From Pelobacter propionicus DSM 2379 (GTDB lineage: Bacteria; Desulfobacterota; Desulfuromonadia; Geobacterales; Pseudopelobacteraceae): 64,000 bases of DNA. The position numbers and the translations under genes were made by a program. Positions within the stretch are counted from its first letter, which is position 1. Each line of letters begins with the position of its first letter. A model generated the notes under the pieces. That model made no database searches. It was not told the DNA's origin and was given only the letters and a program-made list of their open reading frames with translations. Where the stretch lies: the NCBI RefSeq assembly GCF_000015045.1, contig NC_008609.1:1665001-1729000 (forward strand), in the 5' to 3' direction. Positions 8,208 through 16,046 of the stretch are shown piece after piece.

Positions 8208-9579
8208 GCAGCAGATTGTAGCAGGAGTTGCCGCTGTAGAAAACCGGATTCATTCGTTCTTTCATAATCAGGGCCTCGGCCTGTTTCTTCGGCAAAGCAA
8301 CATCAGGAAAGAAAAGGGTGTTTGCCTCGACACCTTATTCCAGTTCATGCTTGCTCTTGCCTTTACCGGCAAGAACCTTTTCCGGCTGATCGAGAGCGCA
8401 GATACTCCGGAAGGTATCGGCAAAGACACGGTATACCGGTTGCTGAACTCGATTACTGCCAACTGGCGCCGTTTTCTGCTTCTGCTCAGCGCGCGGGTCA
8501 TTGTCCAGCGATTGCTTCCCCTGACTGATGAGACAACAACCAAAGTGCTGATCGCTGATGACACCCTGTACAGTCGCGACCGCAGCAAGTGTGTTGAACT
8601 CCTGGCTCGGGTGCATGACCACAATACCGGCCGTTTTATGCGCGGGTTCCGGATGCTCACCCTGGGGTGGTCCGATGGTAACAGCTTTGTCCCCATGGCG
8701 CTCTCGATGCTCAGTTCGGCGAAAGAAAAGAACCGTCTTGCTCCGATGCACGACGGAATCGACAAACGGACCAACGGCTACAAGCGCCGCCAGGAAAGCA
8801 TGAGGAAATCCACCGATGTGCTGGTGGATATGGTTTCCTTAGTCATGACGGCAGGGACCAAGGCCCAGCCTCTGCTCCTCGACAGTTGGTTCGCCTTTCC
8901 TGCCACCATAAGACGGATAAAGGCTTTGGGTATGCACACCGTCTGCATGCTCAAGGACACGGGAAAGGTCACTTATGAGATGCAAGGATGGCCGCTTTCC
9001 CTGAAAGAGCTGTACAAATCCGTCCGCAAACGATGCGGTCGTGCCAAGGTGCTGGCCGAAGTACTGGTGACCATAGGCTCAGCCGATCAGGGCATTCCCG
9101 TGCCGGCAAAGATAGTGTTCGTCCGCGACCGGAATTCGAAGAGATGGCTGGCGCTTCTTTCCACCGACACGACCTTGACCGCCGAAGAGATTATCAAACT
9201 CTATCGGCGTCGCTGGGACATAGAGGTGTTTTTCAAAATGGCCAAGTCGTTTCTGAATCTGGCAAAGGAGTTCCAGAGCCGATCCTTCGACGCCCTGATT
9301 GCCCATGCCACACTGGTCTGCTGCCGCTACATCATGCTGGAGCTGGCAAAACGGGAGAATGCCGATCCCCGGACACTCGGAAGTCTGTTTCACGCTGTCT
9401 GCGACGAAATGCGGCAGATTGTCTATACAGAAGCATTGGCATTGTTGCTCAAGTTACTGGAAGAAACCTTGAACAGCGTTATCGGGTTGTGCAAAGAACA
9501 GGTGAAGCAACTGATTGAGCGATTTGTTGAGACACTACCAGCTATTTTCAGAGAGCGATTGTTACTTTTGACTCAGTAA
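8206..9579 (+). CDS. IS4-family DDE transposase
   Basis: A 457-residue transposase that cuts and joins the element ends. The acidic residues of the RNase H-like core are visible: VLIADDTLYSRDRS (first Asp), QPLLLDSWFAFP (second Asp) and IKLYRRRWDIEVFFKMAKSF, the Y-R-E-K pattern containing the catalytic Glu. It looks intact, with no frameshift or early stop. A weak GAGAG ribosome site precedes the ATG, and the start codon lies in a hairpin arm. It is the only gene of the element, so the IS should be autonomous. Confidence 0.92.
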   Translation: MQQIVAGVAAVENRIHSFFHNQGLGLFLRQSNIRKEKGVCLDTLFQFMLALAFTGKNLFRLIESADTPEGIGKDTVYRLLNSITANWRRFLLLLSARVIVQRLLPLTDETTTKVLIADDTLYSRDRSKCVELLARVHDHNTGRFMRGFRMLTLGWSDGNSFVPMALSMLSSAKEKNRLAPMHDGIDKRTNGYKRRQESMRKSTDVLVDMVSLVMTAGTKAQPLLLDSWFAFPATIRRIKALGMHTVCMLKDTGKVTYEMQGWPLSLKELYKSVRKRCGRAKVLAEVLVTIGSADQGIPVPAKIVFVRDRNSKRWLALLSTDTTLTAEEIIKLYRRRWDIEVFFKMAKSFLNLAKEFQSRSFDALIAHATLVCCRYIMLELAKRENADPRTLGSLFHAVCDEMRQIVYTEALALLLKLLEETLNSVIGLCKEQVKQLIERFVETLPAIFRERLLLLTQ

Positions 9580-9623
9580 TGAGCATAAATACATGCTCTA
9601 TCAAGCGGTTACGGGTAAATCAT

Positions 9624-9643
9624 CAACTGCGAAAGTTGAGTTA
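9624..9643 (+). repeat. right terminal inverted repeat of the IS
   Basis: 20 bp, an exact reverse complement of 8082-8101. The start codon of the next gene is only 5 bp beyond it. Confidence 0.92.
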
Positions 9644-9648
9644 ATAAT

Positions 9649-10023
9649 ATGAAAAAAGTAATGCTGGCGATGATAATATTTACGATGGCATTAATTGCAA
9701 CGACGGCTATTTCAGCAACATTAGATCCGCCGTGGAAATGCATTGTAAACAAAAATAGTTTTGAGTATTGGTACGACACGTCAAGAGTTACAAAAACATC
9801 ACAACACATTGATGTATTTGTATGGGAGATATATAAAAAGGATTCGGCTACGGCTTACAAACATATCAGATTCGAAAGGGCCAGCGGGTTAAAAGGATAT
9901 GGAGAGTGTAAGGGTTACAAGTACAACAAACAGGTATCTGACTTTGATTTTTCAAAAATTGGGTTCATTTTCAGTAAGCCACAGCCAGAAGAGAGAAAGT
10001 TATTTAAATTAATCAATAAGTGA
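9649..10023 (+). CDS. AT-rich exported orphan protein, 5' region displaced by an IS
   Basis: A 124-residue protein with a signal peptide (MKKVMLAMIIFTMALIATTAISA). The mature part starts TLDPPWKCIVNKNSFEYWYDTSRV. The WK..-YWYDTSRV..VFVWEIY pattern is faintly like small surface-adhesin-E-type proteins, but this is not secure. Codon use is AT-rich compared with neighbours, suggesting foreign origin. Its ATG lies 5 bp from the IS right end. The likely native ribosome site (AAGGAAAGG, 8069-8077) is now 1.5 kb away on the other side of the IS, so expression may be lost or altered. Confidence 0.62.
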   Translation: MKKVMLAMIIFTMALIATTAISATLDPPWKCIVNKNSFEYWYDTSRVTKTSQHIDVFVWEIYKKDSATAYKHIRFERASGLKGYGECKGYKYNKQVSDFDFSKIGFIFSKPQPEERKLFKLINK

Positions 10024-10047
10024 AATAATACTCAAGGGGGGACCGGG

Positions 10048-10395
10048 ATGAGAATGTTTTTGACATTGGTGATTGTGGCACTACTTGGCCTTTCAAATTT
10101 TACAAGTGCTTATGGCGGTAGCGGTGAGACGAGAACAAAGATTGCAAAAGAACTGACTGGAAAGTACAGGGGAAAGGGCTTTCCTGTTGCTTTTGAGGCC
10201 ACAGGCAAAGATAAAAACATCATAAAGATCACACAGAAAAACATTACACAAGACCCATTGCTGACGGAAGGGCAATTAATTACCCTACTTGGCACCTATC
10301 TAAAAGATGGCATTCAGTCAAGATTGAAAAAAACAGGCTTTATCAGTGGCGAATTCGTAGACGGCAAATCAAGGAAATATCCTTTCGAACTATAA
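10048..10395 (+). CDS. AT-rich small exported orphan protein
   Basis: A 115-residue protein with a signal peptide (MRMFLTLVIVALLGLSNFTSAYG). The mature region is Lys/Thr-rich (ETRTKIAKELTGKYRGKGFP, SRLKKTGFISGEF). A strong ribosome site (AAGGGGGG) lies at normal spacing. It follows the previous orphan by 24 bp, probably in one transcript, and shares its low GC. No domain is recognised. The YLKDGIQSRLKKTGFISGEF part might be a small periplasmic fold; no function is assigned. Confidence 0.62.
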   Translation: MRMFLTLVIVALLGLSNFTSAYGGSGETRTKIAKELTGKYRGKGFPVAFEATGKDKNIIKITQKNITQDPLLTEGQLITLLGTYLKDGIQSRLKKTGFISGEFVDGKSRKYPFEL

Positions 10396-10619
10396 AGATC
10401 AAGTTCCAACCACGTCCTTGGACGCCGCCCCGTTGGCGCAGAAAGTGGAGGGAATAAGGAGGGAATGAGAAGAACGGGAATGCCGGGGAAACTTCCCCCC
10501 TGTTTTGGGGAGAGTTCAGGGGGTAGCGTGTTTGCCAAACAGGAAAACATGACTGATTGCATGTGCACACATACGTGGGATTGAGTGTGGCTTGTTCACC
10601 TTCTTTTGGAGGAATTGCC

Positions 10620-12257
10620 ATGGAACCTGCTGAAACAACGATCGGAGAATATCTCATTCACAGGCTGTATCAGCTCCGGGTGCAGCATGCATTTGGCATT
10701 CCGGGCGATTACGTGCTTGGCTTTTACAAGCAACTGGACGAGAGCCGCATCAAAATCATCAACACCTGTGATGAGCAGGGCGCAGGCTTTGCGGCTACCG
10801 CCTATGCCCGCGTGCGCGGTCTGGGGGCTGTCTGCGTTACCTATGGCGTGGGAGGGCTGAAGGTGGTGAATACCACCGCCCAGGCCTATGCCGAAGAGAC
10901 CGCGGTGGTTGTGATCAGCGGGGCGCCGGGCGTCAGGGAACAGGCGGGGAACCCGTTGCTGCACCACAAGGTCAAGGAGTTCGATACCCAGCTGAAAGTA
11001 TTCCAACAGCTTACCGTCGCCCAGACCGTGCTGGACAACCCGGCAACGGCCTGCCGGGAGATCAACCGGGTACTGGGTGCCGCACTCTGCTACAGACGCC
11101 CGGTCTACATCGAACTTCCCCGCGACATGGTGACTGTAAAGATTGTCCCGCAGGAGGAACCGCTGCAACCGCCCGATGTGGACAGGGAGCCGTTCAGGGA
11201 GGCTTCGCGGGAAGCGGTGGACATGATCAACGCGGCCACACAGCCGGTCATCGTGGCCGGCGTGGAATTGCTGCGCTACGGGATGCACCACCACCTGCAG
11301 GAGTTGGTGGAAAAAACGAATATTCCGGTCACCTCGACCCTCCTGGGCAAGTCGGCCATGGGCGAGCGCCATCCAGGGTACATCGGACTGTACGAAGGAG
11401 GATTGAGCCGGGAGGATATCAGGCAGTATGTGGAGAGCAGTGACTGCATCGTTCTCTTGGGGGTTCTCCTGACCGACCTGGACTTGGGGATCTTTACCGC
11501 CCATCTCGACCAGGGGAAATCCATCCATGCCACTAGCGAAAAGACCTCCATCCGCCATCACACCTATCCCGGAGTCTATCTCAACGGTTTTCTGCTGGGA
11601 CTTTTACAGGCCGATATCCGGCGCCGGGAGACCTGCGAGACACCCCATGCGCCTGCGCCGACCCCATTCCACCCTGCCCCCGATACCAGGATCACGGTGG
11701 AGCGTCTGTTCCAGCGCCTGGAAACGTTTTTCGACGACAGCACGTTCGTCATCGCCGATACGGGCGATGCGTTGTTTGCGGCGGCGGATATCTCCATTCC
11801 CCGGGCAGCGGAATTCATGTCTTCGGCTTATTACGCTTCCCTGGGGTTTGCGGTCCCCGCCAGTCTCGGGGTCCAACTGGCGCTCCCCACCCTGCGCCCG
11901 CTGGTTCTGGTCGGCGACGGGGCCTTTCAGATGACCGGGATGGAAGTCGCGACCGCCGCCCGCTACCACCTCAATCCGATCATCATCGTGCTGAACAATT
12001 CGGGCTATGGGACTGAGAGGCCGATGCTGGACGGCAGCTTCAACGATGTGTATCCATGGCGCTACGCGCGCCTCCCCGAGCTGCTTGGCGCCGGCAGAGG
12101 TTTCGACGTTCAGACGGAAGAGCAGCTTGAAGTTGCTCTGGAAGCGGCCCGCGGCTACCGTGACGGCTTTTGCATCCTGGATGTTCGGCTTGATCCATAC
12201 GATTTCTCCCCTGCGTTACGGCGAATGACCAGCGTCCTGGGGAAAAAGGTGAAGTAA
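10620..12257 (+). CDS. TPP-dependent 2-oxoacid decarboxylase (pyruvate/indolepyruvate decarboxylase type)
   Basis: A 545-residue cytoplasmic enzyme that non-oxidatively decarboxylates a 2-oxo acid to an aldehyde. The three domains of the POX/PDC fold are visible: an N-terminal PYR domain with catalytic Glu (CDEQGAGFAA, E52) and the His pair (NPLLHHKVKEFD); a middle domain; and a C-terminal PP domain with GDGAFQ...LNNSGYGTE binding TPP and Mg2+. The ATG at 10620 follows GGAGG. Substrate (pyruvate, indolepyruvate or another) cannot be fixed by eye. The gene stands alone and lexA follows after 92 bp with its own promoter. Confidence 0.87.
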   Translation: MEPAETTIGEYLIHRLYQLRVQHAFGIPGDYVLGFYKQLDESRIKIINTCDEQGAGFAATAYARVRGLGAVCVTYGVGGLKVVNTTAQAYAEETAVVVISGAPGVREQAGNPLLHHKVKEFDTQLKVFQQLTVAQTVLDNPATACREINRVLGAALCYRRPVYIELPRDMVTVKIVPQEEPLQPPDVDREPFREASREAVDMINAATQPVIVAGVELLRYGMHHHLQELVEKTNIPVTSTLLGKSAMGERHPGYIGLYEGGLSREDIRQYVESSDCIVLLGVLLTDLDLGIFTAHLDQGKSIHATSEKTSIRHHTYPGVYLNGFLLGLLQADIRRRETCETPHAPAPTPFHPAPDTRITVERLFQRLETFFDDSTFVIADTGDALFAAADISIPRAAEFMSSAYYASLGFAVPASLGVQLALPTLRPLVLVGDGAFQMTGMEVATAARYHLNPIIIVLNNSGYGTERPMLDGSFNDVYPWRYARLPELLGAGRGFDVQTEEQLEVALEAARGYRDGFCILDVRLDPYDFSPALRRMTSVLGKKVK

Positions 12258-12278
12258 TCGCCCTGAACCGCCGCCATC

Positions 12279-12308
12279 TTGACACTCCCCCCTTGTTGGT
12301 GTTATGGT
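12279..12308 (+). promoter_or_regulatory. candidate sigma-70 promoter of lexA
   Basis: TTGACA at 12279-12284 and TATGGT at 12303-12308, spaced 18 bp. The palindromic operator begins 2 bp downstream, so a bound repressor would cover the transcription start. Confidence 0.6.
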
Positions 12309-12309
12309 G

Positions 12310-12333
12310 ACACTTGTAACCTATTACAAGTGT
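12310..12333 (+). promoter_or_regulatory. palindromic LexA-type autoregulatory operator
   Basis: Perfect 10-bp arms acacttgtaa (12310-12319) and ttacaagtgt (12324-12333) flank ccta. The site lies just upstream of the lexA ribosome site and directly after the -10 hexamer. Position and symmetry argue for LexA autorepression. The sequence is unlike the E. coli CTGT-N8-ACAG box and unlike the GAAC-N4-GTTC box of Gram-positive bacteria. Confidence 0.65.
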
Positions 12334-12349
12334 AAACGGAGTATCACCC

Positions 12350-13003
12350 ATGGAGCCGCTCTCACCCCGTCAGAAAGACGTCCTGGATTTCCTCAGGGAG
12401 TTCCTGGACAGTAACGGCTATCCCCCCACGCTGCGGGAAATTGCCCGTCACCTGGATATCAGCGGCACGGTGGCGGTCGTGCGCCACCTGGAGGCGCTGG
12501 AGAAAAAGGGGTGGATCAGGCGCCAGCCGGGCGCGTTCCGCTCCATCAGCCTGGTGGCTGAAAAGGCCGTCCTCTATCCCCTGGATGAGGAGGGGATCTT
12601 CGCTGCCGACCAGCTCCCCGTGTCGCTGCCCATCGTGGGGACGGTGCGGGCCGGCACTCCGGAGATCCCCCGGGAAGACATCGAAGGGTACCTCTCCCTG
12701 GACAGGAACATTGTTGCCAGTGGCGGCAGTTTTTTTCTGCGCATCAAGGGTGATTCCATGAAGAACGCCGGCATGCTCCCCGGTGACCTGGTATTGATCC
12801 GCCCCCAGCCCACGGCTGACAACGGTGACGTGGTGGTGGCCCTGGTGGATGGCGAAGCCACAGTCAAACGCTTCTTCCGCGAGGAAGAGATGATCAGGCT
12901 TCAGCCCGAGAATGAACTGCTGGAACCGATCCTGATCGCTGACGACAGCGCCGACGTCACCGTCATCGGCAAGGTGGTCTCCCTCTTCCGGCCAACGGTC
13001 TGA
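12350..13003 (+). CDS. lexA: LexA SOS repressor
   Basis: A 217-residue repressor-protease. The N-terminal winged helix (residues 1-70) includes SPRQKDVLDFLREFLDSNGYPPTLREIA. The C-terminal peptidase S24 domain has an autocleavage bond A101-G102 (VRAGTPE), nucleophile S136 (GDSMKNAGM) and base K173 (ATVKRFF), all intact. RecA filaments trigger self-cleavage, lifting repression. A CGGAG ribosome site precedes the ATG. It heads a cassette with a small orphan and dinB, a common way to couple the repressor to a translesion polymerase. Recognition helix VAVVRHLEAL differs from E. coli, in line with the unusual operator. Confidence 0.95.
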   Translation: MEPLSPRQKDVLDFLREFLDSNGYPPTLREIARHLDISGTVAVVRHLEALEKKGWIRRQPGAFRSISLVAEKAVLYPLDEEGIFAADQLPVSLPIVGTVRAGTPEIPREDIEGYLSLDRNIVASGGSFFLRIKGDSMKNAGMLPGDLVLIRPQPTADNGDVVVALVDGEATVKRFFREEEMIRLQPENELLEPILIADDSADVTVIGKVVSLFRPTV

Positions 13004-13008
13004 ATCCC

Positions 13009-13260
13009 ATGCAGCGACACCAGACCCGTGAACAGATACGCGTGGCGGTCATCTTCGGCGCGAACGGCAGGATCCAGCCGGTCTGGTTCGAGTGGCGTCG
13101 CCGCAAGCATACCGTGACGGCCACCACCTACCGCTACGAGGGAAAGCAGGGAGATTCGCGACTGCTGCACTTTACCGTCACCGATGAGGGGGGGCTGTTT
13201 GAACTGACCTACAACACCCATGACCAGACCTGGCAGTTGCGGGGGATTGAGGTGGAGTAG
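13009..13260 (+). CDS. small SOS-cassette protein (possibly DUF6504-like)
   Basis: An 83-residue protein starting 5 bp after lexA and ending 4 bp before dinB, so it is almost certainly co-transcribed. The visible pattern is PVWFEWRRRKHTVTATTYRYEG...LLHFTVTDEGGLFELTYNTHDQTWQLRGIEVE, a compact beta-rich fold. It recalls the small DUF6504-type proteins found beside Y-family polymerases, but that match is from memory and weak. A role in modulating polymerase IV or LexA is only suggested by position. Confidence 0.7.
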   Translation: MQRHQTREQIRVAVIFGANGRIQPVWFEWRRRKHTVTATTYRYEGKQGDSRLLHFTVTDEGGLFELTYNTHDQTWQLRGIEVE

Positions 13261-13264
13261 CCTG

Positions 13265-14497
13265 ATGGACGGTCGCGTCATTCTTCATATGGACATGAAT
13301 GCCTTCTTCGCCTCGGTGGAGCAACAGGCCAACCCGGAGCTGCGCGGCAAGCCGATCGCCGTGGTCGGTTCCGGCGCACGCAGCGTCATAACCACGGCCT
13401 CCTACGAGGCCAGGCGGCTGGGGGTCAAAACCGGTATGGCGATCTGGGAGGCCAGACGCTGCTGCCCGCAGCTGACCCTGGTGGTGGGGGACAACCGCAA
13501 GTACACCTCAACCTCCCGGCGGATCATGGAGATGATGGGAGAATACACCCCTGCACTGGAGGTCTTTTCCATCGATGAGGCCTTCCTGGACGTCACCCAC
13601 AGTCTCAACCTGTTCGGCAGCGCGGAACGCATCGCCTGCCTGATAAAGGCGCGCATCCTGCACACCTTCGGCCTCACCTGCTCCATCGGCATCGCCCCCA
13701 ACAAGCTCCTGGCCAAGATGGCCAGCGACATGAAGAAGCCGGACGGGTTGACCGTTATTCAGCCTGGGGAGATTACGCGCACCATGGAGCGGTTGCCGGT
13801 GGCGGAACTGTGCGGAATCGGCAGGAGCATGGAGCGGAATCTGCTGCTGATGGGCATCCGCACCTGTGGAGAGCTGGGGCGCTGTGACGAGGAGCGCCTG
13901 ACCCGCAGATTCGGCATCGTCGGCAAACGGTTGAAGGAGATGGGGCAGGGGATCGACGACAGCCCGGTCATACCCCAGGAGGAACAGGAGGAGGTCAAGA
14001 GCGTGGGGCACTCCATGACCCTGGCGCGTGATATCCTCCAGCGCCAGGATATCCTGAAATTCCTGCTGCAGCTCTCCGAGATGGTCGGCAGGCGGGCGCG
14101 GCGTTACGGCGTGTCCGGCAGGACGGTCCACCTGTACGTCCGCTTCGCCGATTTCTATTCCAGCGTCGGCCGGCAGGAGACACTGCCGGGATACATCAGT
14201 CGCAGCGAGGATATCTACCGGGCGGCGGTGGCCATTCTTGATACGTTGGAATTGCCCCAGGCGGTGCGGCTTCTGGGGGTCAGGCTGACGAACCTGCGGC
14301 ACCAGGGCGAACAGTTACCCCTCTTCGAGGATGAGCGCCGCAGGTCCCGCATGGTGCGGGCCATGGATGAGGTCAACGACCGTTTTGGCGATTTCACCCT
14401 GACCTTCGGAAGCCTCCTGACCAGCCGGGAAAAGGGGAGCCAGGTTATCTCCCCGGCCTGGCGGCCGCAGGGGATCAGGAACGTGGATGTGCGCTGA
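13265..14497 (+). CDS. dinB: DNA polymerase IV, translesion Y-family
   Basis: A 410-residue error-prone polymerase for bypass of damaged template. Motifs: VILHMDMNAFFASVEQ (first metal Asp), SYEARRLGVKTGM (fingers), VFSIDEAFLDVT (catalytic SIDE), then the helix-hairpin-helix region and a C-terminal little-finger domain. A beta-clamp-binding motif is plausible in EQLPLFEDE (QLPLF). The ATG at 13265 lies 4 bp after the small cassette gene. Induction with lexA is expected from the shared transcript and upstream operator. Confidence 0.95.
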   Translation: MDGRVILHMDMNAFFASVEQQANPELRGKPIAVVGSGARSVITTASYEARRLGVKTGMAIWEARRCCPQLTLVVGDNRKYTSTSRRIMEMMGEYTPALEVFSIDEAFLDVTHSLNLFGSAERIACLIKARILHTFGLTCSIGIAPNKLLAKMASDMKKPDGLTVIQPGEITRTMERLPVAELCGIGRSMERNLLLMGIRTCGELGRCDEERLTRRFGIVGKRLKEMGQGIDDSPVIPQEEQEEVKSVGHSMTLARDILQRQDILKFLLQLSEMVGRRARRYGVSGRTVHLYVRFADFYSSVGRQETLPGYISRSEDIYRAAVAILDTLELPQAVRLLGVRLTNLRHQGEQLPLFEDERRRSRMVRAMDEVNDRFGDFTLTFGSLLTSREKGSQVISPAWRPQGIRNVDVR

Positions 14498-14520
14498 GAG
14501 GGTGAGGAGTGAGGCTGCCC

Positions 14521-14548
14521 GGGGAGAGAGCTGAACCGCTCTCTCCCC
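14521..14548. terminator. hairpin between convergent dinB and cytochrome genes
   Basis: Perfect 11-bp stem (ggggagagagc at 14521-14531 with gctctctcccc at 14538-14548) and a 6-nt loop. No T-run follows on either strand, so termination is only likely, not shown. Confidence 0.45.
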
Positions 14549-14554
14549 CGAGGT

Positions 14555-15994
14555 TCACATCTTGTGGCACTTCTCGCAGTCCCCGGCAACGGAGAAGGCG
14601 TTCTTCCCCTCGTGGCATGCGCCGCAGGATTTCTCTTTTTCCATCTCCTGCATGCTCACCATGACCGTGCTCCGCGTGGTGGCGTAGAGCGCCGGGTGGC
14701 ATTCGCCGCACTTGTAGATCTCGCCGTGGAATGTGTGGCTGAAGCTGACGTTGCCGCTCTCCTTGACCTCGAAGACCAGTTCTTTGGTGGGGTGGCAGGT
14801 GGCGCACCTGGTCAGGGGGGAGGCGTTGGTGCCGTTATGGCATGCGCCGCAGGATTTCCCCTTTTCCATCTCGGCCATGCTGACCTTCTTGCTCCGGCGG
14901 GTGGTGGGATAGAGCCGGGTATGGCAGTCGCCGCAGTGGTGGGCCTCGATGTGCCTGGCGTGGGGAAAGTGCGTCGGGCCGGTTTCCCTTACCTTGAAGA
15001 GTATGTCATCCGCCGGGTGGCAGGTGGTGCAGCTCTTGACGTCAAAGGCGTTCGTGCCATTGTGGCATGCGCCGCAGGATTTTCCCTTTTCCATATCGGC
15101 CATGGTGGCCCGTTTGTTGGCGCCGGCCACGAAGATCCGCGGATGACAGCCGCGGCAGTCCGGGCTGATCTCCAGGTGCTTCTTGTGGCTGAAGTGGGTG
15201 GCGCCGGTGGCCTTGACCCGGTAGACGATCTCCTTGACCTGGTGGCAGCGGCTGCACTGCTTGAGGGAGAAGCTGACCTTGGCGTTGTGGCATGCACCGC
15301 AGGACTTTCCCTTTTCCATTTCAGCCATGGTGACCCTGGCGCCCCTCCGTTTGGTGGCGTACAGGGAGGGGTGGCAGTCGCTGCAGTGGTGGGACTCGAT
15401 GTGTTGGGCATGCTTGAAGATGGTTGGCCCGGCCTCCCGCGACCGGAAGGTGATCTCCTTGACCGGGTGGCAGCTGGTGCAGCGGGAGAGCCCGAAGGCG
15501 CTTTTGCCGTTGTGGCATGCGCCGCACGACCTGCCCTTCTCCATGTCGACCATGGTTGCCCGTCTGTTGGGGCCCGCCGCGAACAGGCCTGGATGGCACC
15601 TGGCGCAATCGGGGCTGGTTTCCAGGTGTTTCTTGTGGCTGAAGTGGGTGGCGCCGGTGGCACTGACCTGGTAGACGATCTCTTTTGTCTGGTGGCAGCG
15701 GCTGCACTGTTTGAGGGAGAAGCTGACCCTGGCATTGTGGCATGCGCCGCAGGATTTTCCCCGCGCCATGTCGGCCATGGTGAATCTGCTCTTCTGCTTC
15801 AGGTTGTAGATTCCGTAGTGGCAGGCCCGGCAGTTGTTGGCCATGTTTTTGTGGCCCATGTGAACGCTGTGGCTGAAGAGCACCGTGCCCGCGTCCCTGG
15901 TCTGGAAGGTCACATCCCGCACCTGGACGGCCGCCCCGGCCGGGGCGGTGGCGGTAAGCAGCAGGATCATCGCATACATGGCAACGCGTATCAT
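14555..15994 (-). CDS. 18-heme periplasmic cytochrome built of six c7-type modules
   Basis: A 479-residue exported cytochrome with signal peptide MIRVAMYAMILLLTATAPAGAA. Eighteen CXXCH motifs fall into six modules of about 75 residues, three hemes each, with the c7 pattern HFSHxxH...CxxCHP...MexGKSCGACHN...CxxCHP. Modules 1-2 closely resemble 3-4, and 3 resembles 5, so a two-module (six-heme) unit was duplicated. Linear multi-c7 proteins act as periplasmic electron wires in Geobacter. The start at 15994 is supported by GGAGAA; the longer in-frame extension lacks a signal. It lies 52 bp after the cytochrome b gene and is likely the last gene of that operon. Confidence 0.93.
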   Translation of the reverse strand: MIRVAMYAMILLLTATAPAGAAVQVRDVTFQTRDAGTVLFSHSVHMGHKNMANNCRACHYGIYNLKQKSRFTMADMARGKSCGACHNARVSFSLKQCSRCHQTKEIVYQVSATGATHFSHKKHLETSPDCARCHPGLFAAGPNRRATMVDMEKGRSCGACHNGKSAFGLSRCTSCHPVKEITFRSREAGPTIFKHAQHIESHHCSDCHPSLYATKRRGARVTMAEMEKGKSCGACHNAKVSFSLKQCSRCHQVKEIVYRVKATGATHFSHKKHLEISPDCRGCHPRIFVAGANKRATMADMEKGKSCGACHNGTNAFDVKSCTTCHPADDILFKVRETGPTHFPHARHIEAHHCGDCHTRLYPTTRRSKKVSMAEMEKGKSCGACHNGTNASPLTRCATCHPTKELVFEVKESGNVSFSHTFHGEIYKCGECHPALYATTRSTVMVSMQEMEKEKSCGACHEGKNAFSVAGDCEKCHKM

Positions 15995-16046
15995 AGGTTC
16001 TCCAGGGCAGGTCTCCGGCCGGCGCGGCATCCCGGCTTGGCCTGCG

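Larger units (their letters stand above)
8082..9643 (+). mobile_element. complete IS4-type insertion sequence, 1562 bp
   Basis: The element is bounded by perfect 20-bp terminal inverted repeats (taactcaactttcgcagtt + g at the left; reverse complement at the right) and carries a single intact transposase gene filling most of its length. Size, repeat length and a DDE transposase with a YREK-type motif fit the IS4 family. No convincing target-site duplication is seen: the left flank ends ..ggaaaa and the right flank begins ataat... Joining the flanks restores a normal ribosome site and start codon for the gene at 9649, which supports insertion at this point. Confidence 0.9.

Noticed and set aside
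8073-9653. Target-site duplication of the IS
   Set aside because: Flanks give at most a 3-bp AAT match depending on where the end is drawn; not convincing.
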